From: Corynebacterium ulcerans
GTDB taxonomy: Bacteria > Actinomycetota > Actinomycetes > Mycobacteriales > Mycobacteriaceae
Assembly: GCF_900187135.1 (NCBI RefSeq)
Contig: NZ_LT906443.1
Location: 992,001-1,056,000, forward strand
Direction: 5' to 3'
Length of the DNA stretch: 64,000 nucleotides
Part shown: positions 45,558-55,749 of the stretch, piece by piece
Numbering within the stretch: the stretch's first letter is position 1
Layout: each line of letters opens with the position of its first letter
Notes under the pieces: model-generated
Told to the model about the DNA's origin: nothing
The model's database searches: none
Seen by the model: only the letters and a program-made list of their open reading frames with translations
Position numbers and translations under genes: made by a program

Positions 45558-47102
45558 GTGAGTTTGCTGGATAAGCTTCGGAGCTGGAATAGCAGTTCCG
45601 GCCGTCTGGCCACGATCGATACGGTCAAAGCTGCACCACCGCCTTCACCCCTTGCTCCAATTGACCTCACTGACCCCGCCCAGGTTGCCGCGGTCATGGA
45701 TCTTGCTGCTCGAATCGGAGACATTCTGCTTTCTGCTGGCACATCCAATCGCGATACACGTGCGCAGGTTCACGCGGTAACCGCAGCTTATGGTTTGCTC
45801 TTCTGTCACGTTGACATCACGCTCAACACGATCACGGTGTTCACCACGATCGGCACTACAAAAAAGACTCCAGTCAGCGTGTTTCGCGTCGTCCGCTCTC
45901 TCACTACGGATTTTTCCAAGTTAACTGAGGTGGACCGCTTGATTCGTTCGATTCAGGCAGGCGCTACTCCACCGGACGTAGCGGAGAAAATCCTCAACGA
46001 GTTATCGCAGACGCGTGCTAAGTACCGTTTCCGTACCGCGGTTTTCGGCTGGGGTTTCCTGGGCGCTGCCGTGTCGATGCTGCTTGGTGGCACTTTTTTG
46101 GTCGCGGCGATCTCTTTCGTCGTGTCGCTAGTCATCATGGGCGGAAGCGTGTGGCTTGATCGCAATTCCTTGCCGTTATTCTTCCAATATATCTTTGGCG
46201 GTTTTATGGCTACGGTTCCCGCGGCTGTCGCTTATTCGGTGGCCAGCCATTATGGGATGCACGTATCGCCAAGCCATATTGTCGCAGCGGGAATTGTTGT
46301 CATGATGTCCAATCTTGCAATGGTCCAGTCGTTGCAGGATGGCATTACAGGTGCTCCGGTCACCGCCAGTGCCCGATTCTTTGAGACCCTGCTGCTCACT
46401 GGCGCGATTGTGGCAGGCGTAGGCGCGGGGATTCAGGTTGCGCAGTTAATGGGCATTACGCTTCCACCGCTAGAGGCTGCAGTCTCGTTGGCTGCTAAAC
46501 CTTCCGTTTCTAAGGTAATTGCCGGTGCTATCGCTTCAGCAGCCTTTGCTGTGGGATGTTTTGCTGAGCTCTCTGCTGTTACAGTTTCTGGGCTTACTGC
46601 GGCAGCAGGTTCCTTTGTCTTCTATTACGTGCTTATCCCGTTGGGAATCGGCCCCGTAGTGTCTATTGCTATTGCCGCAACTTTCATTGGTCTCGCCGGC
46701 GGTTTGCTTGCCCGCAGGTTTTTGATCCCGCCGCTTATCACTGCTATTGCGGGCATCACGCCCATGCTCCCAGGCCTTTCCATCTATCGAGGCATGTACG
46801 CAGCCCTCAATGAGCAGGTTTTGTTGGGATTTACCAACGTAGCTCTGGCGCTTTCGATTTGTTGCGGTTTGGCAGCCGGAGTGGTGTTGGGTGAATGGGT
46901 TGCACGCCGAGTACGCCGGCCGCAGCGCTTCAATCCCTATAAAGCTTTTCGACGCACGCGCCGTTATTCCTTCCGCCAAGCTCAGGCCGCTGCGGAGAAG
47001 CGCGCAGAGCAGGAAGAGCAGGAAAAACTGGCGCTGCGTAGGCGCATGTCGAAAGGCCACACGCCTAAGTACACGGCGACCAAGCGACGCCGCGGTTTAT
47101 AG
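45558..47102 (+). CDS. thrE: Threonine/serine exporter ThrE
   Basis: Proton-coupled exporter of threonine and serine. Its 514 residues match C. glutamicum ThrE closely: TVKAAPPPSPLAPIDLTDPA, ARIGDILLSAGTSNRDT, TVFTTIG, DRLIRSIQAGATPPDVAEKI, QSLQDGITGAPVTASARFFE and ITAIAGITPMLPGLSIYRGM. About ten helices form the C-terminal two thirds; the N-terminal domain is soluble. The basic C-terminal tail of about 45 residues is longer than usual. The start is GTG at 45558. The genes downstream (Lys-rich protein, otsA, lipoprotein, otsB) follow the C. glutamicum order. Confidence 0.93.
   Translation: MSLLDKLRSWNSSSGRLATIDTVKAAPPPSPLAPIDLTDPAQVAAVMDLAARIGDILLSAGTSNRDTRAQVHAVTAAYGLLFCHVDITLNTITVFTTIGTTKKTPVSVFRVVRSLTTDFSKLTEVDRLIRSIQAGATPPDVAEKILNELSQTRAKYRFRTAVFGWGFLGAAVSMLLGGTFLVAAISFVVSLVIMGGSVWLDRNSLPLFFQYIFGGFMATVPAAVAYSVASHYGMHVSPSHIVAAGIVVMMSNLAMVQSLQDGITGAPVTASARFFETLLLTGAIVAGVGAGIQVAQLMGITLPPLEAAVSLAAKPSVSKVIAGAIASAAFAVGCFAELSAVTVSGLTAAAGSFVFYYVLIPLGIGPVVSIAIAATFIGLAGGLLARRFLIPPLITAIAGITPMLPGLSIYRGMYAALNEQVLLGFTNVALALSICCGLAAGVVLGEWVARRVRRPQRFNPYKAFRRTRRYSFRQAQAAAEKRAEQEEQEKLALRRRMSKGHTPKYTATKRRRGL
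46944..46954 (+). repeat. GCTTTTCGACG word, copy 7
   Basis: Exact copy near the 3' end of thrE, in a different reading frame from copies 5 and 6 (Ala-Phe-Arg-Arg), so the word is not tied to one peptide. Confidence 0.8.
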
Positions 47103-47174
47103 AGTAGAATGTTGGTTTTGCACTGCTTTTCATGAGCCGCGCTTCCGTCATCTTCACTATTCTGAGGAGGATCC

Positions 47175-47519
47175 TTGCCACCCAAGGTCACTGACACCCG
47201 TACTAATTCGGCCGAGTCTCTCCACGCTGTCGAAGCAGAGACAGCCGCTGCCGCGCGCCGCATCGTAGCTGGTTACGCCAAAGATTTCTTTGATGGCGTG
47301 ACCTTGATGTGCATGCTGGGTGTAGAGCCGGAGGGCTTGTCTTATCGCAAGGTTGCCGCCGAGCACGAGGAAGCTAACGCTCCAAAGAAGACTCGCGCTA
47401 AGAAGACCACCAAAAAAGCTGCCAAGAAAACCACCAAGAAGGCCGCGAAAAAGACAACTAAAAAGGCTACTAAGAAAGCCACCAAGAAGACGACAAAGAA
47501 AACCACTAAGAAAGCCTGA
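47175..47519 (+). CDS. Small protein with lysine-rich KKTTKKA-repeat tail
   Basis: Protein of 114 residues. Residues 1-70 are an acidic-to-neutral domain (SAESLHAVEAETAAAARRIV, YAKDFFDGVTLMCMLGVEPEGL). Residues 70-114 are an uninterrupted run of Lys, Thr and Ala in KKTTKKA-type units, like the tails of actinobacterial histone-like proteins and HupB. It is therefore probably bound to DNA, RNA or another polyanion. The start is TTG at 47175 with GAGGAGG six bases before it. The same gene precedes otsA in C. glutamicum; its function is unknown. Confidence 0.72.
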   Translation: MPPKVTDTRTNSAESLHAVEAETAAAARRIVAGYAKDFFDGVTLMCMLGVEPEGLSYRKVAAEHEEANAPKKTRAKKTTKKAAKKTTKKAAKKTTKKATKKATKKTTKKTTKKA

Positions 47520-47527
47520 GGCTAACT

Positions 47528-49003
47528 GTGAGTGATGAGTTCGGCGACAACGACTTTGTCGTAGTAGCTAATCGCCTGCCTGTTGATTTAACCGTTAATC
47601 CTGATGGTACCTCCCAATGGGTAGCTAGCCCCGGCGGACTTGTCACAGCACTCAGCCCTATTCTGTCCCAGCACAGCGGTTGCTGGGTGGGGTGGCCTGG
47701 CACCACGGACGGGCATGCGCCCGAGCCTTTTAAGACTGACGACGGCATTCTTCTTCACCCTGTAGCCCTCACCGATTATGACTTTGAGGGCTTCTACGAG
47801 GGCTTTTCTAATGCCACCTTGTGGCCGCTTTATCACGACCTCATTGTCCACCCCATCTATAACCGAGACTGGTGGTCGGCTTACCGGGAAGTAAACCTCA
47901 AGTTTGCTAACGCGGTGGCAGAGGTGGCCGCAAAAGACGCCATAGTGTGGGTACAGGATTATCAGTTACAGCTGGTGCCTGGTATTTTGCGGCAAACACG
48001 CCCAGATTTAACTATTGGATTCTTCCTTCACATCCCGTTCCCCAGCCCGGATCTCTTCCGGCAACTCCCGTGGCGGGAGGAAGTGGTACGCGGGCTTCTG
48101 GGAGCAGACCTCATCGGCTTCCACTTGCCAGCTAGCGCAAACAACTTCCTGGAGTTAGCACGGCAAGTAACCGGAACTACGGGCTCTCATACTGGCCAGC
48201 CAGACACTTTAGTGGTTCAGGGAACCGCTGCTGTGCGCTCGGTGGAAGCCTCACTGAGGGCAAGCGATGGCAGAGACGTGGGCGTGGCAGCCTATCCCAT
48301 TTCTATCGATGTCACTCAGCTGACGGATATGGAAACAGACGCCGAGGCCACCCGCGCCGAGTTTGGAGACCCCAAAACCATTATCTTGGGCGTCGATAGG
48401 CTTGATTACACCAAGGGAATCCTCCAGCGGCTGCTGGCCTTTGAAGAGCTACTGGAAAGCGGCGCTTTAGATGCTGATGACACAGTCCTGGTGCAGGTAG
48501 CTACCCCTTCTCGCGAACGCATCGAGCACTATAAGCAGACTCGCTCCGAGGTCGAGGAAGCCGTGGGCCGTATCAATGGCCGCTTTGGTTCTATCGGACA
48601 TTCAGTAGTCCATTATCATCATCGCTCTTTGACCAAGACTGAACTTGCCTCACTCTATGCTGCGGCCGATATCATGCTGGTCACCCCCTTTAAAGATGGG
48701 ATGAACCTGGTGGCCAAGGAGTATGTGGCGTGCCACGGCGATGGGACAGGAGCCTTAGTACTCAGCGAGTTCGCGGGTGCAGCCTACGAGCTTGAGCAGG
48801 CCTTCCTGTGCAACCCCTTTGATATGGAATCCATTAAGAAGCAGGTCGTTGCGGCGGTTACCTCATTAAAGTTCACGCCAGATGCTGCCAAGGAGCGGAT
48901 GATGGCTCTGCACCGCCAGGTTGTGGAGCATGACGTGAACCTCTGGGCCGCGTCGTTCCTTGAGGATCTCCACCGACTTCATGAAAACGGAGTGGAAGAG
49001 TGA
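47528..49003 (+). CDS. otsA: Trehalose-6-phosphate synthase OtsA
   Basis: Glycosyltransferase family 20 enzyme that joins UDP- or ADP-glucose to glucose 6-phosphate. The 491-residue protein shows VVANRLPVDL, WVGWPGT, VWVQDYQLQLVPGILRQ, FFLHIPFPSPDLFRQLPWRE, ILGVDRLDYTKGI and VTPFKDGMNLVAKEYVA. The start is GTG at 47528. It shares a four-base overlap with the next gene and belongs with otsB to the trehalose pathway, which feeds mycolate transport. Confidence 0.96.
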   Translation: MSDEFGDNDFVVVANRLPVDLTVNPDGTSQWVASPGGLVTALSPILSQHSGCWVGWPGTTDGHAPEPFKTDDGILLHPVALTDYDFEGFYEGFSNATLWPLYHDLIVHPIYNRDWWSAYREVNLKFANAVAEVAAKDAIVWVQDYQLQLVPGILRQTRPDLTIGFFLHIPFPSPDLFRQLPWREEVVRGLLGADLIGFHLPASANNFLELARQVTGTTGSHTGQPDTLVVQGTAAVRSVEASLRASDGRDVGVAAYPISIDVTQLTDMETDAEATRAEFGDPKTIILGVDRLDYTKGILQRLLAFEELLESGALDADDTVLVQVATPSRERIEHYKQTRSEVEEAVGRINGRFGSIGHSVVHYHHRSLTKTELASLYAAADIMLVTPFKDGMNLVAKEYVACHGDGTGALVLSEFAGAAYELEQAFLCNPFDMESIKKQVVAAVTSLKFTPDAAKERMMALHRQVVEHDVNLWAASFLEDLHRLHENGVEE

Positions 49004-49479
49004 AAGCCAAGGTCACCGCAGTATTATGCCTGTTCGCTCTCGGATTGGCCGGGTGTGGGGAGAAGAAACAGCAGGTCGCAGGCTCACAATGGCAAGTGAC
49101 CGACGTCTACACCACACCGGAGTTTCCTCATGAGGTTCCCGATGCCATAGCAGGGGCTGCGGTGATGAGCTTCGGCGGTTCTTCCATGACCGGCTTCACC
49201 GGTTGCGCCCCATTCCAGGGCAAGATTTCCTTTAGCGCACAGGAAAAGCAAAACGTTGCCCCTCAGGATGCTGATCGGCTTACTGTAAAGGCCGTAAAAT
49301 TCCAGCCTATCGACGACGCAACCTGCGAAGGGCGCACGCGGTATATTCATGATTCTCTCGTCGACATCATTGTTGATGCTTCCTTTACCGTGCGGCACGA
49401 CGGCGCCGGTGTGATAACGCTTCTGCGCAACGGAGACGCAATCGATTCGCCAGCAATACGGCTTGTAGTAAAGCAATAA
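49000..49479 (+). CDS. Putative lipoprotein between otsA and otsB
   Basis: Exported protein of 159 residues with the lipobox LGLAGC near residue 19. The mature part resembles small META/HslJ-type beta domains (GSQWQVTDVYTTPEF, SFGGSSMTGFTGCAPFQGKISF) with Cys in TGCAPF and ATCEGRT that could form a disulfide. Its role is unknown. It begins with GTG inside the otsA stop and is followed by otsB nine bases later, so it is made with the trehalose enzymes. A similar unknown gene occupies this place in C. glutamicum. Confidence 0.75.
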   Translation: MKAKVTAVLCLFALGLAGCGEKKQQVAGSQWQVTDVYTTPEFPHEVPDAIAGAAVMSFGGSSMTGFTGCAPFQGKISFSAQEKQNVAPQDADRLTVKAVKFQPIDDATCEGRTRYIHDSLVDIIVDASFTVRHDGAGVITLLRNGDAIDSPAIRLVVKQ

Positions 49480-49488
49480 GGTGGAAAA

Positions 49489-50214
49489 ATGACCCCCGAG
49501 TTATCTCGTCTCGCTTGTGTACCGCGTCTGCTTATCGTCTCTGATTTTGACGGCACTCTCGCCGGTTTTAGCACTGATGCTCAAGCTGTCCCCATCGAGC
49601 ACCGATCGTTGGACGCACTGCGTCGTCTAGCTGCACTCCCCCACACGGACGTAGCTGTTCTCTCTGGCCGCGGCCTTGAGGAGCTCCGTCAGGTCAGCGG
49701 GCTCACAGACCCCATCGCGCTCGTCGGTTCTCATGGAGCTGAGTCCTCCATCGGTGCCCCACAGCTCACGGAGGAACAACGCACTGCCCTGCTATCCGTC
49801 ACGGCCGCCTACGAGGCCATCGCGCAGCGCGTTGAGGGGGCCTTTGTAGAACACAAGCCGTTCCATCGCGTGCTGCACGTTATCCGAGTAGCCGATCACG
49901 ATCTCGCTCGCCGTCTTCTTGATGAGGCCCTCTCCCTGGATATACCTGGGGTAACGCTCAAAGAGGGCAAGTGGATCGCTGAAGCCAGCGTGATCGATAC
50001 CAATAAGGGGACGTGGCTCGCTCACCAGCGCACGCGTGCCGACGCCACCATCTTCCTCGGCGACGACACCACAGATGAAGACGCCTTCCGAGTCCTAGGC
50101 CCTGCAGACCTCGGGGTGAAAGTCGGCCCCGGAGAAACCGCAGCTACGCATCGTGTGGAAGACCTCAAAGGTGTCGCAGACTTGCTCACGCAGCTTGCGG
50201 ATCTCCGCGCCTAA
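49489..50214 (+). CDS. otsB: Trehalose-6-phosphate phosphatase OtsB
   Basis: HAD-superfamily phosphatase that releases trehalose from trehalose 6-phosphate. Its 241 residues show HAD motif I in LLIVSDFDGTLAGF (both Asp), motif II in VAVLSGRGLEEL, GSHGAE, and the Mg-binding motif IV in IFLGDDTTDEDAF. AAGGTGG lies before the ATG. Its end overlaps the convergent regulator gene by four bases. Confidence 0.94.
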   Translation: MTPELSRLACVPRLLIVSDFDGTLAGFSTDAQAVPIEHRSLDALRRLAALPHTDVAVLSGRGLEELRQVSGLTDPIALVGSHGAESSIGAPQLTEEQRTALLSVTAAYEAIAQRVEGAFVEHKPFHRVLHVIRVADHDLARRLLDEALSLDIPGVTLKEGKWIAEASVIDTNKGTWLAHQRTRADATIFLGDDTTDEDAFRVLGPADLGVKVGPGETAATHRVEDLKGVADLLTQLADLRA

Positions 50215-51302
50215 TCTCTAGGAGCCACCACAGTCTTTCCTGGGTGCAGGCTGGTCGTGAGAATCTCGCGCTCTGTCCCTGTCGTGTCTTGTTCAATGAG
50301 GCGGTACAGCATCCGTCCAGCGCACTCGCCTTTGAGCTTGTTAGGCTGCAGGACCGTTGTTAGCTCGCTATTCAGTGCCGGTGCGATGCCATCAAAACCG
50401 GTCACAGACATGTCCTCGGGAACAACCAACCCTACGCGCTTGGCATATTCGATAACGCCAAAAGCCATCGTATCCGTGGTGCACAGCACCGCGGTGAGGT
50501 CTGGGTGCTCCGTAAGTAGCTCGCGCGCTGCGTCGATATTGTTGGCGGGATCGTTGATATGCCGTTCCACAATCGGGACTGCACCTTGTGGAATCCCTGC
50601 AGCGTCGAAGACTTCTAAGGCCCCCTGGACCCGTGCTCTTTGCACATGATGCCGCGCCGAGCTAAGTCTTTCCGCCGTCACCGGCCCGTTGTTAGGAACC
50701 GAATCCAGGCGAATACACAGTATTCCAATGCGGCGATGTCCAGCGTCGATAAGGGCTTGCGCGGCCGGGGCAATCGCAGCATGGTCGTCTATCCCGACAA
50801 AGGACATGCGAGTGTCATCGGCTGGCTGGTCGCACACCACCGTAGGCAGACCGCGGGTGTGCACGGCTTCCAAGAACGGGTCACCTTGTGCCACCGAGTA
50901 CACCACAAATCCGTCCACTACAGCGGAGTTCACCAACTGCCGCGCAGCAACCGGGTCCAAAGAGTGCGGCCCCACCGGCACCAACGTCATCGAGGTCTGC
51001 GAACCAGCCGAAGCCTCGGCCATTCCCGCCAAAAAATCTACGGAAGCTAAGTCTTCAAAGGCATAGCTCAAGTGATCAGTGAACAGTACCCCCACAGAAC
51101 CCACGCGGCGAGTACGCAACGACCTCGCCGTTGGGTCTGGCCCCGGATAGCCCAGGCGCTCTGCAGTAGCCAGAATTTGTTCACGCAATTGCGTGGATAG
51201 CTGCTCCGGGTGATTGTAGGCGTTGGACACCGTGGTCCGGGAAACACCTAACTCCTGCGCCAAGGACGCCAAACTCGTTCGCTGCTTCTGACGGGAAACC
51301 AT
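50211..51302 (-). CDS. ipsA: LacI-family regulator, probably IpsA
   Basis: Regulator of about 363 residues. The N-terminal DNA-binding part is SLASLAQELGVSRTTVSNAY with the hinge SLRTRRVGSVGVLF; the rest is a periplasmic-binding-type sugar domain (VDGFVVYSVAQGDPF, GHRRIGILCIRLDS, VTGFDGIAPALNSELTTV). Position directly after otsB matches the inositol-responsive regulator IpsA of C. glutamicum, which controls inositol-derived lipid synthesis; identity is inferred from synteny. The start is ATG 51302 (MVSRQKQ), or a codon three upstream. The 41-base gap to the divergent esterase contains TACCGCATGAGGTA, a weak inverted repeat. Confidence 0.75.
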   Translation of the reverse strand: MVSRQKQRTSLASLAQELGVSRTTVSNAYNHPEQLSTQLREQILATAERLGYPGPDPTARSLRTRRVGSVGVLFTDHLSYAFEDLASVDFLAGMAEASAGSQTSMTLVPVGPHSLDPVAARQLVNSAVVDGFVVYSVAQGDPFLEAVHTRGLPTVVCDQPADDTRMSFVGIDDHAAIAPAAQALIDAGHRRIGILCIRLDSVPNNGPVTAERLSSARHHVQRARVQGALEVFDAAGIPQGAVPIVERHINDPANNIDAARELLTEHPDLTAVLCTTDTMAFGVIEYAKRVGLVVPEDMSVTGFDGIAPALNSELTTVLQPNKLKGECAGRMLYRLIEQDTTGTEREILTTSLHPGKTVVAPRD

Positions 51303-51343
51303 AGGCACCAACCTACCGCATGAGGTAAATATACTGGGCCATT

Positions 51344-52176
51344 ATGAAGCACAAACTCGGTGAAAGAACTTATATTCGGATCGATCCGGCTGTTCCCAAC
51401 GGCTCGCTTCTGATGTACCTGCATGGATCCAGGCAATCGGCAAGTGTGGCCCGAAACTTCACCGATAGGACTTTCGACCACTTCGCAGAACACGGCACCA
51501 CGGTCATCTACCCGGAGGGCATCTCACATCATTGGAACGACGCACGCCGTGATTTCGCAGAACAGACCCGACTGCTAGGTACCGATGACGTCGCCTTTCT
51601 TACGGACCTCGCAGCCCCGTATTCCCAGGTTTTTGGCGTGGGATTCTCCAACGGCGCTCATATGCTGATCCGGTTGCTTCACGATTCACCCGGCACTCTC
51701 ACCGGCGCAGCCCTCATCGCGGCAAACCAGCCCACCCCTTCTCACTTCCTCAGCACCCCAGAGCACTGGTGCCCGACCAAGGTTCTCACCATGCATGGCA
51801 CGGAGGACCCCATTTCCCCTATCACGGGGGGCTTATCGACGCCGCCCGTGGGGAGGTCCTCCCTTTCCCCGACACCGCCGCCTATTACGCCCGGCTCAAC
51901 GGCCTAGACCGCTCAACGGAGCGCACGACCCAGGGGTTTAGGGTCACATCGTGGCCTGGTGAGCACCCCGTCGAGGCATGGTCGCTCACAGGCATCGGCC
52001 ACGTGGTTCCCACGCGGCATCCCGTGACATCCGCATTCCTGGGTCCCACGTCGACCAATTTTGTGGCGGCTACGGCAATCGCTAGGTTCTTTGACTTGCC
52101 GTACCCAGAAGCTACTGAGTCCTGCGCTGGCGAGCAAACTCGCTCAGCACCACGCCCGCAGCCACCGAGGCGTTGA
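51344..52176 (+). pseudogene. Polyhydroxybutyrate depolymerase-like esterase, frameshifted
   Basis: Two frames together encode one alpha/beta hydrolase. The first has the oxyanion region LLMYLHGSRQSA, nucleophile Ser in GVGFSNGAHMLIRLL and Asp region VLTMHGTEDPISP. The second continues with GLIDAARGEVLPFPDTAAYY and the catalytic His in LTGIGHVVP. The frame changes at a run of six G (51826-51831): one more G restores a continuous protein of about 277 residues. The cause may be real decay, phase variation at the G-run or a sequencing error. If unrepaired, the product stops shortly after and lacks the catalytic His. No signal peptide is evident. The 3' end overlaps rlmB. Confidence 0.82.
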
Positions 52177-53053
52177 GCGATTCCACCCATCGCGCCATCG
52201 GAATAGACATGATGGAGTCGCATGTCTCTCGCACCAGGCGAGAGATGCCCTTGCCTTCAGAACCAACAACGATAACGACAGGTCCCTTGCCGTCATATGT
52301 GTCTAACGTTGCGTCACCTCCGGCATCGAGGCCAACGACCTGGTAACCGTTTTGCTGGAACTCTTTGAGCGCACGCGTGATATTTGTTGCCTTGGCCACC
52401 GGGAGTCGCGCCGCAGTACCAGCCGAGGTACGCCAAGCCACAGCGGTCACTGAAGCAGAACGGCGCTCCGGGATCACCACGCCGTGTCCGCCAAAGGCAG
52501 CCACCGAGCGAATAACAGCGCCCAAGTTCCGTGGATCGGTGATGTTGTCCAGCACCACGATCATGCCGGGTTCACCGGAGTCCTTGGCCTGAGTAATCAG
52601 GTCATAGACCTCAACGTACTTGTATGGCGGGATCTGTAGGCCGATGCCTTGGTGCATACCGTTGCCCGTCATACGGTCAAGTTCGTGTCGCGCGACCTCA
52701 ATCAGTGGGATGCCCCGGCTATGAGCCATCTGGACGGCTTCGCTGAGCCGGGCATCATTCTTTGTGCCTTCCGCGATGTAGAGGCTCGTGGCAGGAACCT
52801 TGGCATGCAGGCACTCCACTACTGGGTTACGTCCCACAACCAGCTCAGCCGTTTCCTCTTTCTTATGGCGGCCCTGATCACGACGCTGCTTTTCCAGCTT
52901 GCGCTTGTGCGCCGCATGGTACACGCGATCTTCGGCCTTTGGTGTAGGGCCTTTGCCTTTTAATCCGCGCCGTCGAACAGCACCGGATCCTTTGGTAGCG
53001 CCCTTTTTGTTGGTCTTGCGAACGCCGGGGCGATTGGTCTCTTTTCCTGACAT
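52112..53053 (-). CDS. rlmB: 23S rRNA (guanosine-2'-O-)-methyltransferase RlmB
   Basis: SpoU/TrmH-family enzyme with a trefoil knot, predicted to methylate the ribose of a 23S rRNA guanosine using S-adenosylmethionine. Of 313 residues, the first 70 are a very basic tail ([20 protein letters not shown]). A substrate-binding domain follows ([18 protein letters not shown]), then the knot with [35 protein letters not shown] and [19 protein letters not shown]. It is followed upstream by cysS in the order known from mycobacteria. Confidence 0.92.
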   Translation of the reverse strand: MSGKETNRPGVRKTNKKGATKGSGAVRRRGLKGKGPTPKAEDRVYHAAHKRKLEKQRRDQGRHKKEETAELVVGRNPVVECLHAKVPATSLYIAEGTKNDARLSEAVQMAHSRGIPLIEVARHELDRMTGNGMHQGIGLQIPPYKYVEVYDLITQAKDSGEPGMIVVLDNITDPRNLGAVIRSVAAFGGHGVVIPERRSASVTAVAWRTSAGTAARLPVAKATNITRALKEFQQNGYQVVGLDAGGDATLDTYDGKGPVVIVVGSEGKGISRLVRETCDSIMSIPMARWVESLNASVAAGVVLSEFARQRRTQ

Positions 53054-53074
53054 TGACTGTCTTTCTTGGTCTAT

Positions 53075-54472
53075 TTATTGATTGTCGTTGAGCGCCCAGG
53101 TGGGCCCATCGGCGGTGTCTGTGACTGTGATGCCGGCAGCAGCAAGCCGGTCGCGGACCTGATCTGCTGTTGCCCAGTCTTTGGCTTCTCGTGCTGCGGT
53201 GCGTCGTTCCAGCTCTGCGCGTACGAGGACGTCGAGAGCGGCCATCGCCTCTTCAGAGGTATCGGACTCAGTGTTCCACTGCTCTGACTGCGGATCGATT
53301 CCAAGAACTGAAGTCATAGCGCGTATCGACGACGCAATGCGCTGAACCTCTGCGATATCGCCCGAGGATAAAGCGGTATTACCAGCGCGAACTAGACCAT
53401 GAATCTCCGCGAGAGCTTTGGGGACCGCGAGGTCATCGTCCAAAGCTGCCGCAAATTCCGGTGTCCAGGCGCCTATATCCACCGGTCCGACTTTTGCGAG
53501 GAATGCCTCAATACGACGATAACCAGCAGCGGCTTCTAAGAGAGCGTTATCGGAATACTCGAGCATAGAGCGGTAATGAGCTGAGCCAAGGTAGTAACGA
53601 AGCTCCACTGGACGTACTTTCTCCAAAATATTGGGAACGGAAAGAACATTGCCCAGCGATTTTGACATCTTCTCCCCGCTCATGGTCACCCAGTGATTGT
53701 GCATCCAATACTGAGCGAATCCATCACCTGCGGCATGCGATTGCGCGATTTCGTTCTCATGATGTGGGAATTGTAGGTCAAGGCCGCCGCAGTGAATGTC
53801 GAATTCACCGCCGAGGTACCACGTGGCCATCGCGGAGCACTCAAGATGCCAGCCGGGGCGCCCGTCTCCCCACGGTGTAGGCCACGATGGTTCACCCGGT
53901 TTGGCAGCCTTCCACAGCGCAAAATCGTGCACGCCACGCTTGCCGTGGTTTTCTGTTTCGCCTTGCTCCATCTCTTCGACTTTGTTGCCGGAGAGACTTC
54001 CGTAGTCTGATCCCTGCGCCGCAGTCCAGGCAGAAACATCAAAATAGACGGAGCCCTCAGCTTCATAGGCATAACCGTTATCTATGAGGCGCTGCATGTA
54101 GTCGATCATTTGAGTGACGTGACCGGTGGCACGAGGCTCAACGGAGGGCGGGAGAACCCCAAGCTGATCGTATGCCCACGTGAACTCTCGTTCATACGTG
54201 GATACCCATTCCCACCAGGGGCGACCATGTTCTTCCGCTTTGCGGAGAATCTTGTCATCAATATCCGTGACGTTACGAACAAACGCAACATCGAGGCCTT
54301 TGGCGAGCAGCCATCGGCGCAGGATATCAAAAGCGACTCCCGAGCGAACATGCCCAATATGTGGCTGTGCTTGAGGAGTTGCTCCACACAGGTAGATCGA
54401 TGCGTGTCCTTCACGCAAGGGCGTGAAATCTCGAAGCGAACGTGTTCCTGTGTCAAAGATGCGTAGAGTCAC
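53075..54472 (-). CDS. cysS: Cysteinyl-tRNA synthetase
   Basis: Class I synthetase that charges tRNA-Cys. The 465-residue protein has the HIGH-type motif [13 protein letters not shown], zinc-binding region ([29 protein letters not shown] and HHENEIAQS) and KMSKS in [17 protein letters not shown]- and tRNA-binding C-terminal helices are complete. The start is GTG at 54472. Since mycothiol synthesis has its own MshC paralogue, the full length and C-terminus favour the true tRNA enzyme. Confidence 0.95.
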   Translation of the reverse strand: MTLRIFDTGTRSLRDFTPLREGHASIYLCGATPQAQPHIGHVRSGVAFDILRRWLLAKGLDVAFVRNVTDIDDKILRKAEEHGRPWWEWVSTYEREFTWAYDQLGVLPPSVEPRATGHVTQMIDYMQRLIDNGYAYEAEGSVYFDVSAWTAAQGSDYGSLSGNKVEEMEQGETENHGKRGVHDFALWKAAKPGEPSWPTPWGDGRPGWHLECSAMATWYLGGEFDIHCGGLDLQFPHHENEIAQSHAAGDGFAQYWMHNHWVTMSGEKMSKSLGNVLSVPNILEKVRPVELRYYLGSAHYRSMLEYSDNALLEAAAGYRRIEAFLAKVGPVDIGAWTPEFAAALDDDLAVPKALAEIHGLVRAGNTALSSGDIAEVQRIASSIRAMTSVLGIDPQSEQWNTESDTSEEAMAALDVLVRAELERRTAAREAKDWATADQVRDRLAAAGITVTDTADGPTWALNDNQ

Positions 54473-54532
54473 AAAAACTAGTCTATCGGACGTGGGAGCT
54501 TTTGCTTCATTTGCTTAACCCACGCCCAATGG

Positions 54533-55012
54533 TTACTTCCAGACCACCGCCGTAGCCACGGCGGCCCGCCCTTCACTGCGCCCTGTAAAACCAAGATGGT
54601 CGGTCGTGGTAGCTGATACCGAAACGGGAGCGCCAAGGATCTCGCTCATCACACGTTCGGCTTCTTCCCGGCGCGGCCCCATTTTGGGACTTTGTCCTAC
54701 CAGCTGCACGGCGCCGTTTCCAATGGTAAAACCATGTTCTTCCAGCAAAGCTCGACATTCCTGTAGCAAACGGGCACCGGAAACCCCGTCGTATTCTTTT
54801 CTTCCTACTCCCACAAAGGAACCTAGGTCGCCAAGGTTTGCTGCGGACAGGAGAGCGTCGACAAGCGAATGCGCGACCACATCTCCATCGGAGTGTCCCT
54901 CACAGCCGTCTTGGCCAGGAAAAAGTAGGCAGGCTATCCAGCAGGGTTTGCCAGCTTCGATTTGGTGGGCGTCGGTGGCAATCCCCACGCGCGGGATGAT
55001 CGGGTTAGTCAC
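54533..55012 (-). CDS. ispF: 2-C-methyl-D-erythritol 2,4-cyclodiphosphate synthase IspF
   Basis: Zinc enzyme of the non-mevalonate isoprenoid pathway that cyclises CDP-ME 2-phosphate. Its 159 residues begin [20 protein letters not shown] with the metal-binding Asp and His, then [20 protein letters not shown] with another metal His, and [20 protein letters not shown] at the substrate site. The start is GTG at 55012 within the ispD stop (GTGACTAA), showing translational coupling. Confidence 0.95.
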   Translation of the reverse strand: MTNPIIPRVGIATDAHQIEAGKPCWIACLLFPGQDGCEGHSDGDVVAHSLVDALLSAANLGDLGSFVGVGRKEYDGVSGARLLQECRALLEEHGFTIGNGAVQLVGQSPKMGPRREEAERVMSEILGAPVSVSATTTDHLGFTGRSEGRAAVATAVVWK

Positions 55013-55742
55013 TGGGTACCTCAAAGATCGTAGGTTCGGCTTCATCGGTCACTGCCTTGGCCAGCGCGTAATCCAATGGTGTGGTTACTTTGAAGGCCAT
55101 GGGGTCGCCCTGCACACACTGAACGTTCACACCGAACCATTCCATAAGGCTGGCATCATCCGTAGCGATAAATTCAGGTTGTTGCTCAAAATAAGCAAGG
55201 TTCGCGGCACGCAATTGGGCCAGGTCGAAACCCTGCGGAGTTTGCACCGCGCGTAACGACGAGCGTACGGGGGTACGCAGCACTGTTGTGCCGTCGACCT
55301 CTTTGATCGTGTCTGCCACGGGCAGGACCGGAATGACGGCCTCTGCCCCCTCCAAAACCGCACGGGCGACTCGTGCAATCATCCCCGGCGGAGTCAGTGC
55401 ACGAGCAGAATCATGGATCAACACTACCGCGTCTTTATCAGGTAGAGATTGCAATCCGCACCAGACTGAATCAGCTCTTTCCTCTCCACCGTGCACGAGC
55501 CGAACGGGAATTTCTGGGGATGGAAGCAGCCCCGCCTGGCCCAAAATGCGCTCAGCATAATCTTGCATCTCTGGGCTAATAATCACGATCACTTCATCAA
55601 CAATGCCGGAGGTGAGCATCGCTTGGACAGATCTAACCAAGAGCGCTTTACCTCGAAGCGGCACATAGGCTTTAGGTAACTCAGCCCCCAGGCGTTTACC
55701 TTTTCCCGCTGCCGCAACGATAGCTACGACGCGCCTAGGCAT
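55005..55742 (-). CDS. ispD: 2-C-methyl-D-erythritol 4-phosphate cytidylyltransferase IspD
   Basis: Joins CTP to methylerythritol phosphate in isoprenoid synthesis. The 245-residue protein begins [20 protein letters not shown], the CTP-binding loop with its Lys and Arg, followed by [33 protein letters not shown] and [17 protein letters not shown] 55742 is chosen because the P-loop must lie near the N-terminus; a longer frame upstream overlaps carD. It is seven bases after carD and coupled to ispF. Confidence 0.94.
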   Translation of the reverse strand: MPRRVVAIVAAAGKGKRLGAELPKAYVPLRGKALLVRSVQAMLTSGIVDEVIVIISPEMQDYAERILGQAGLLPSPEIPVRLVHGGEERADSVWCGLQSLPDKDAVVLIHDSARALTPPGMIARVARAVLEGAEAVIPVLPVADTIKEVDGTTVLRTPVRSSLRAVQTPQGFDLAQLRAANLAYFEQQPEFIATDDASLMEWFGVNVQCVQGDPMAFKVTTPLDYALAKAVTDEAEPTIFEVPSD

Positions 55743-55749
55743 GGCGGTT

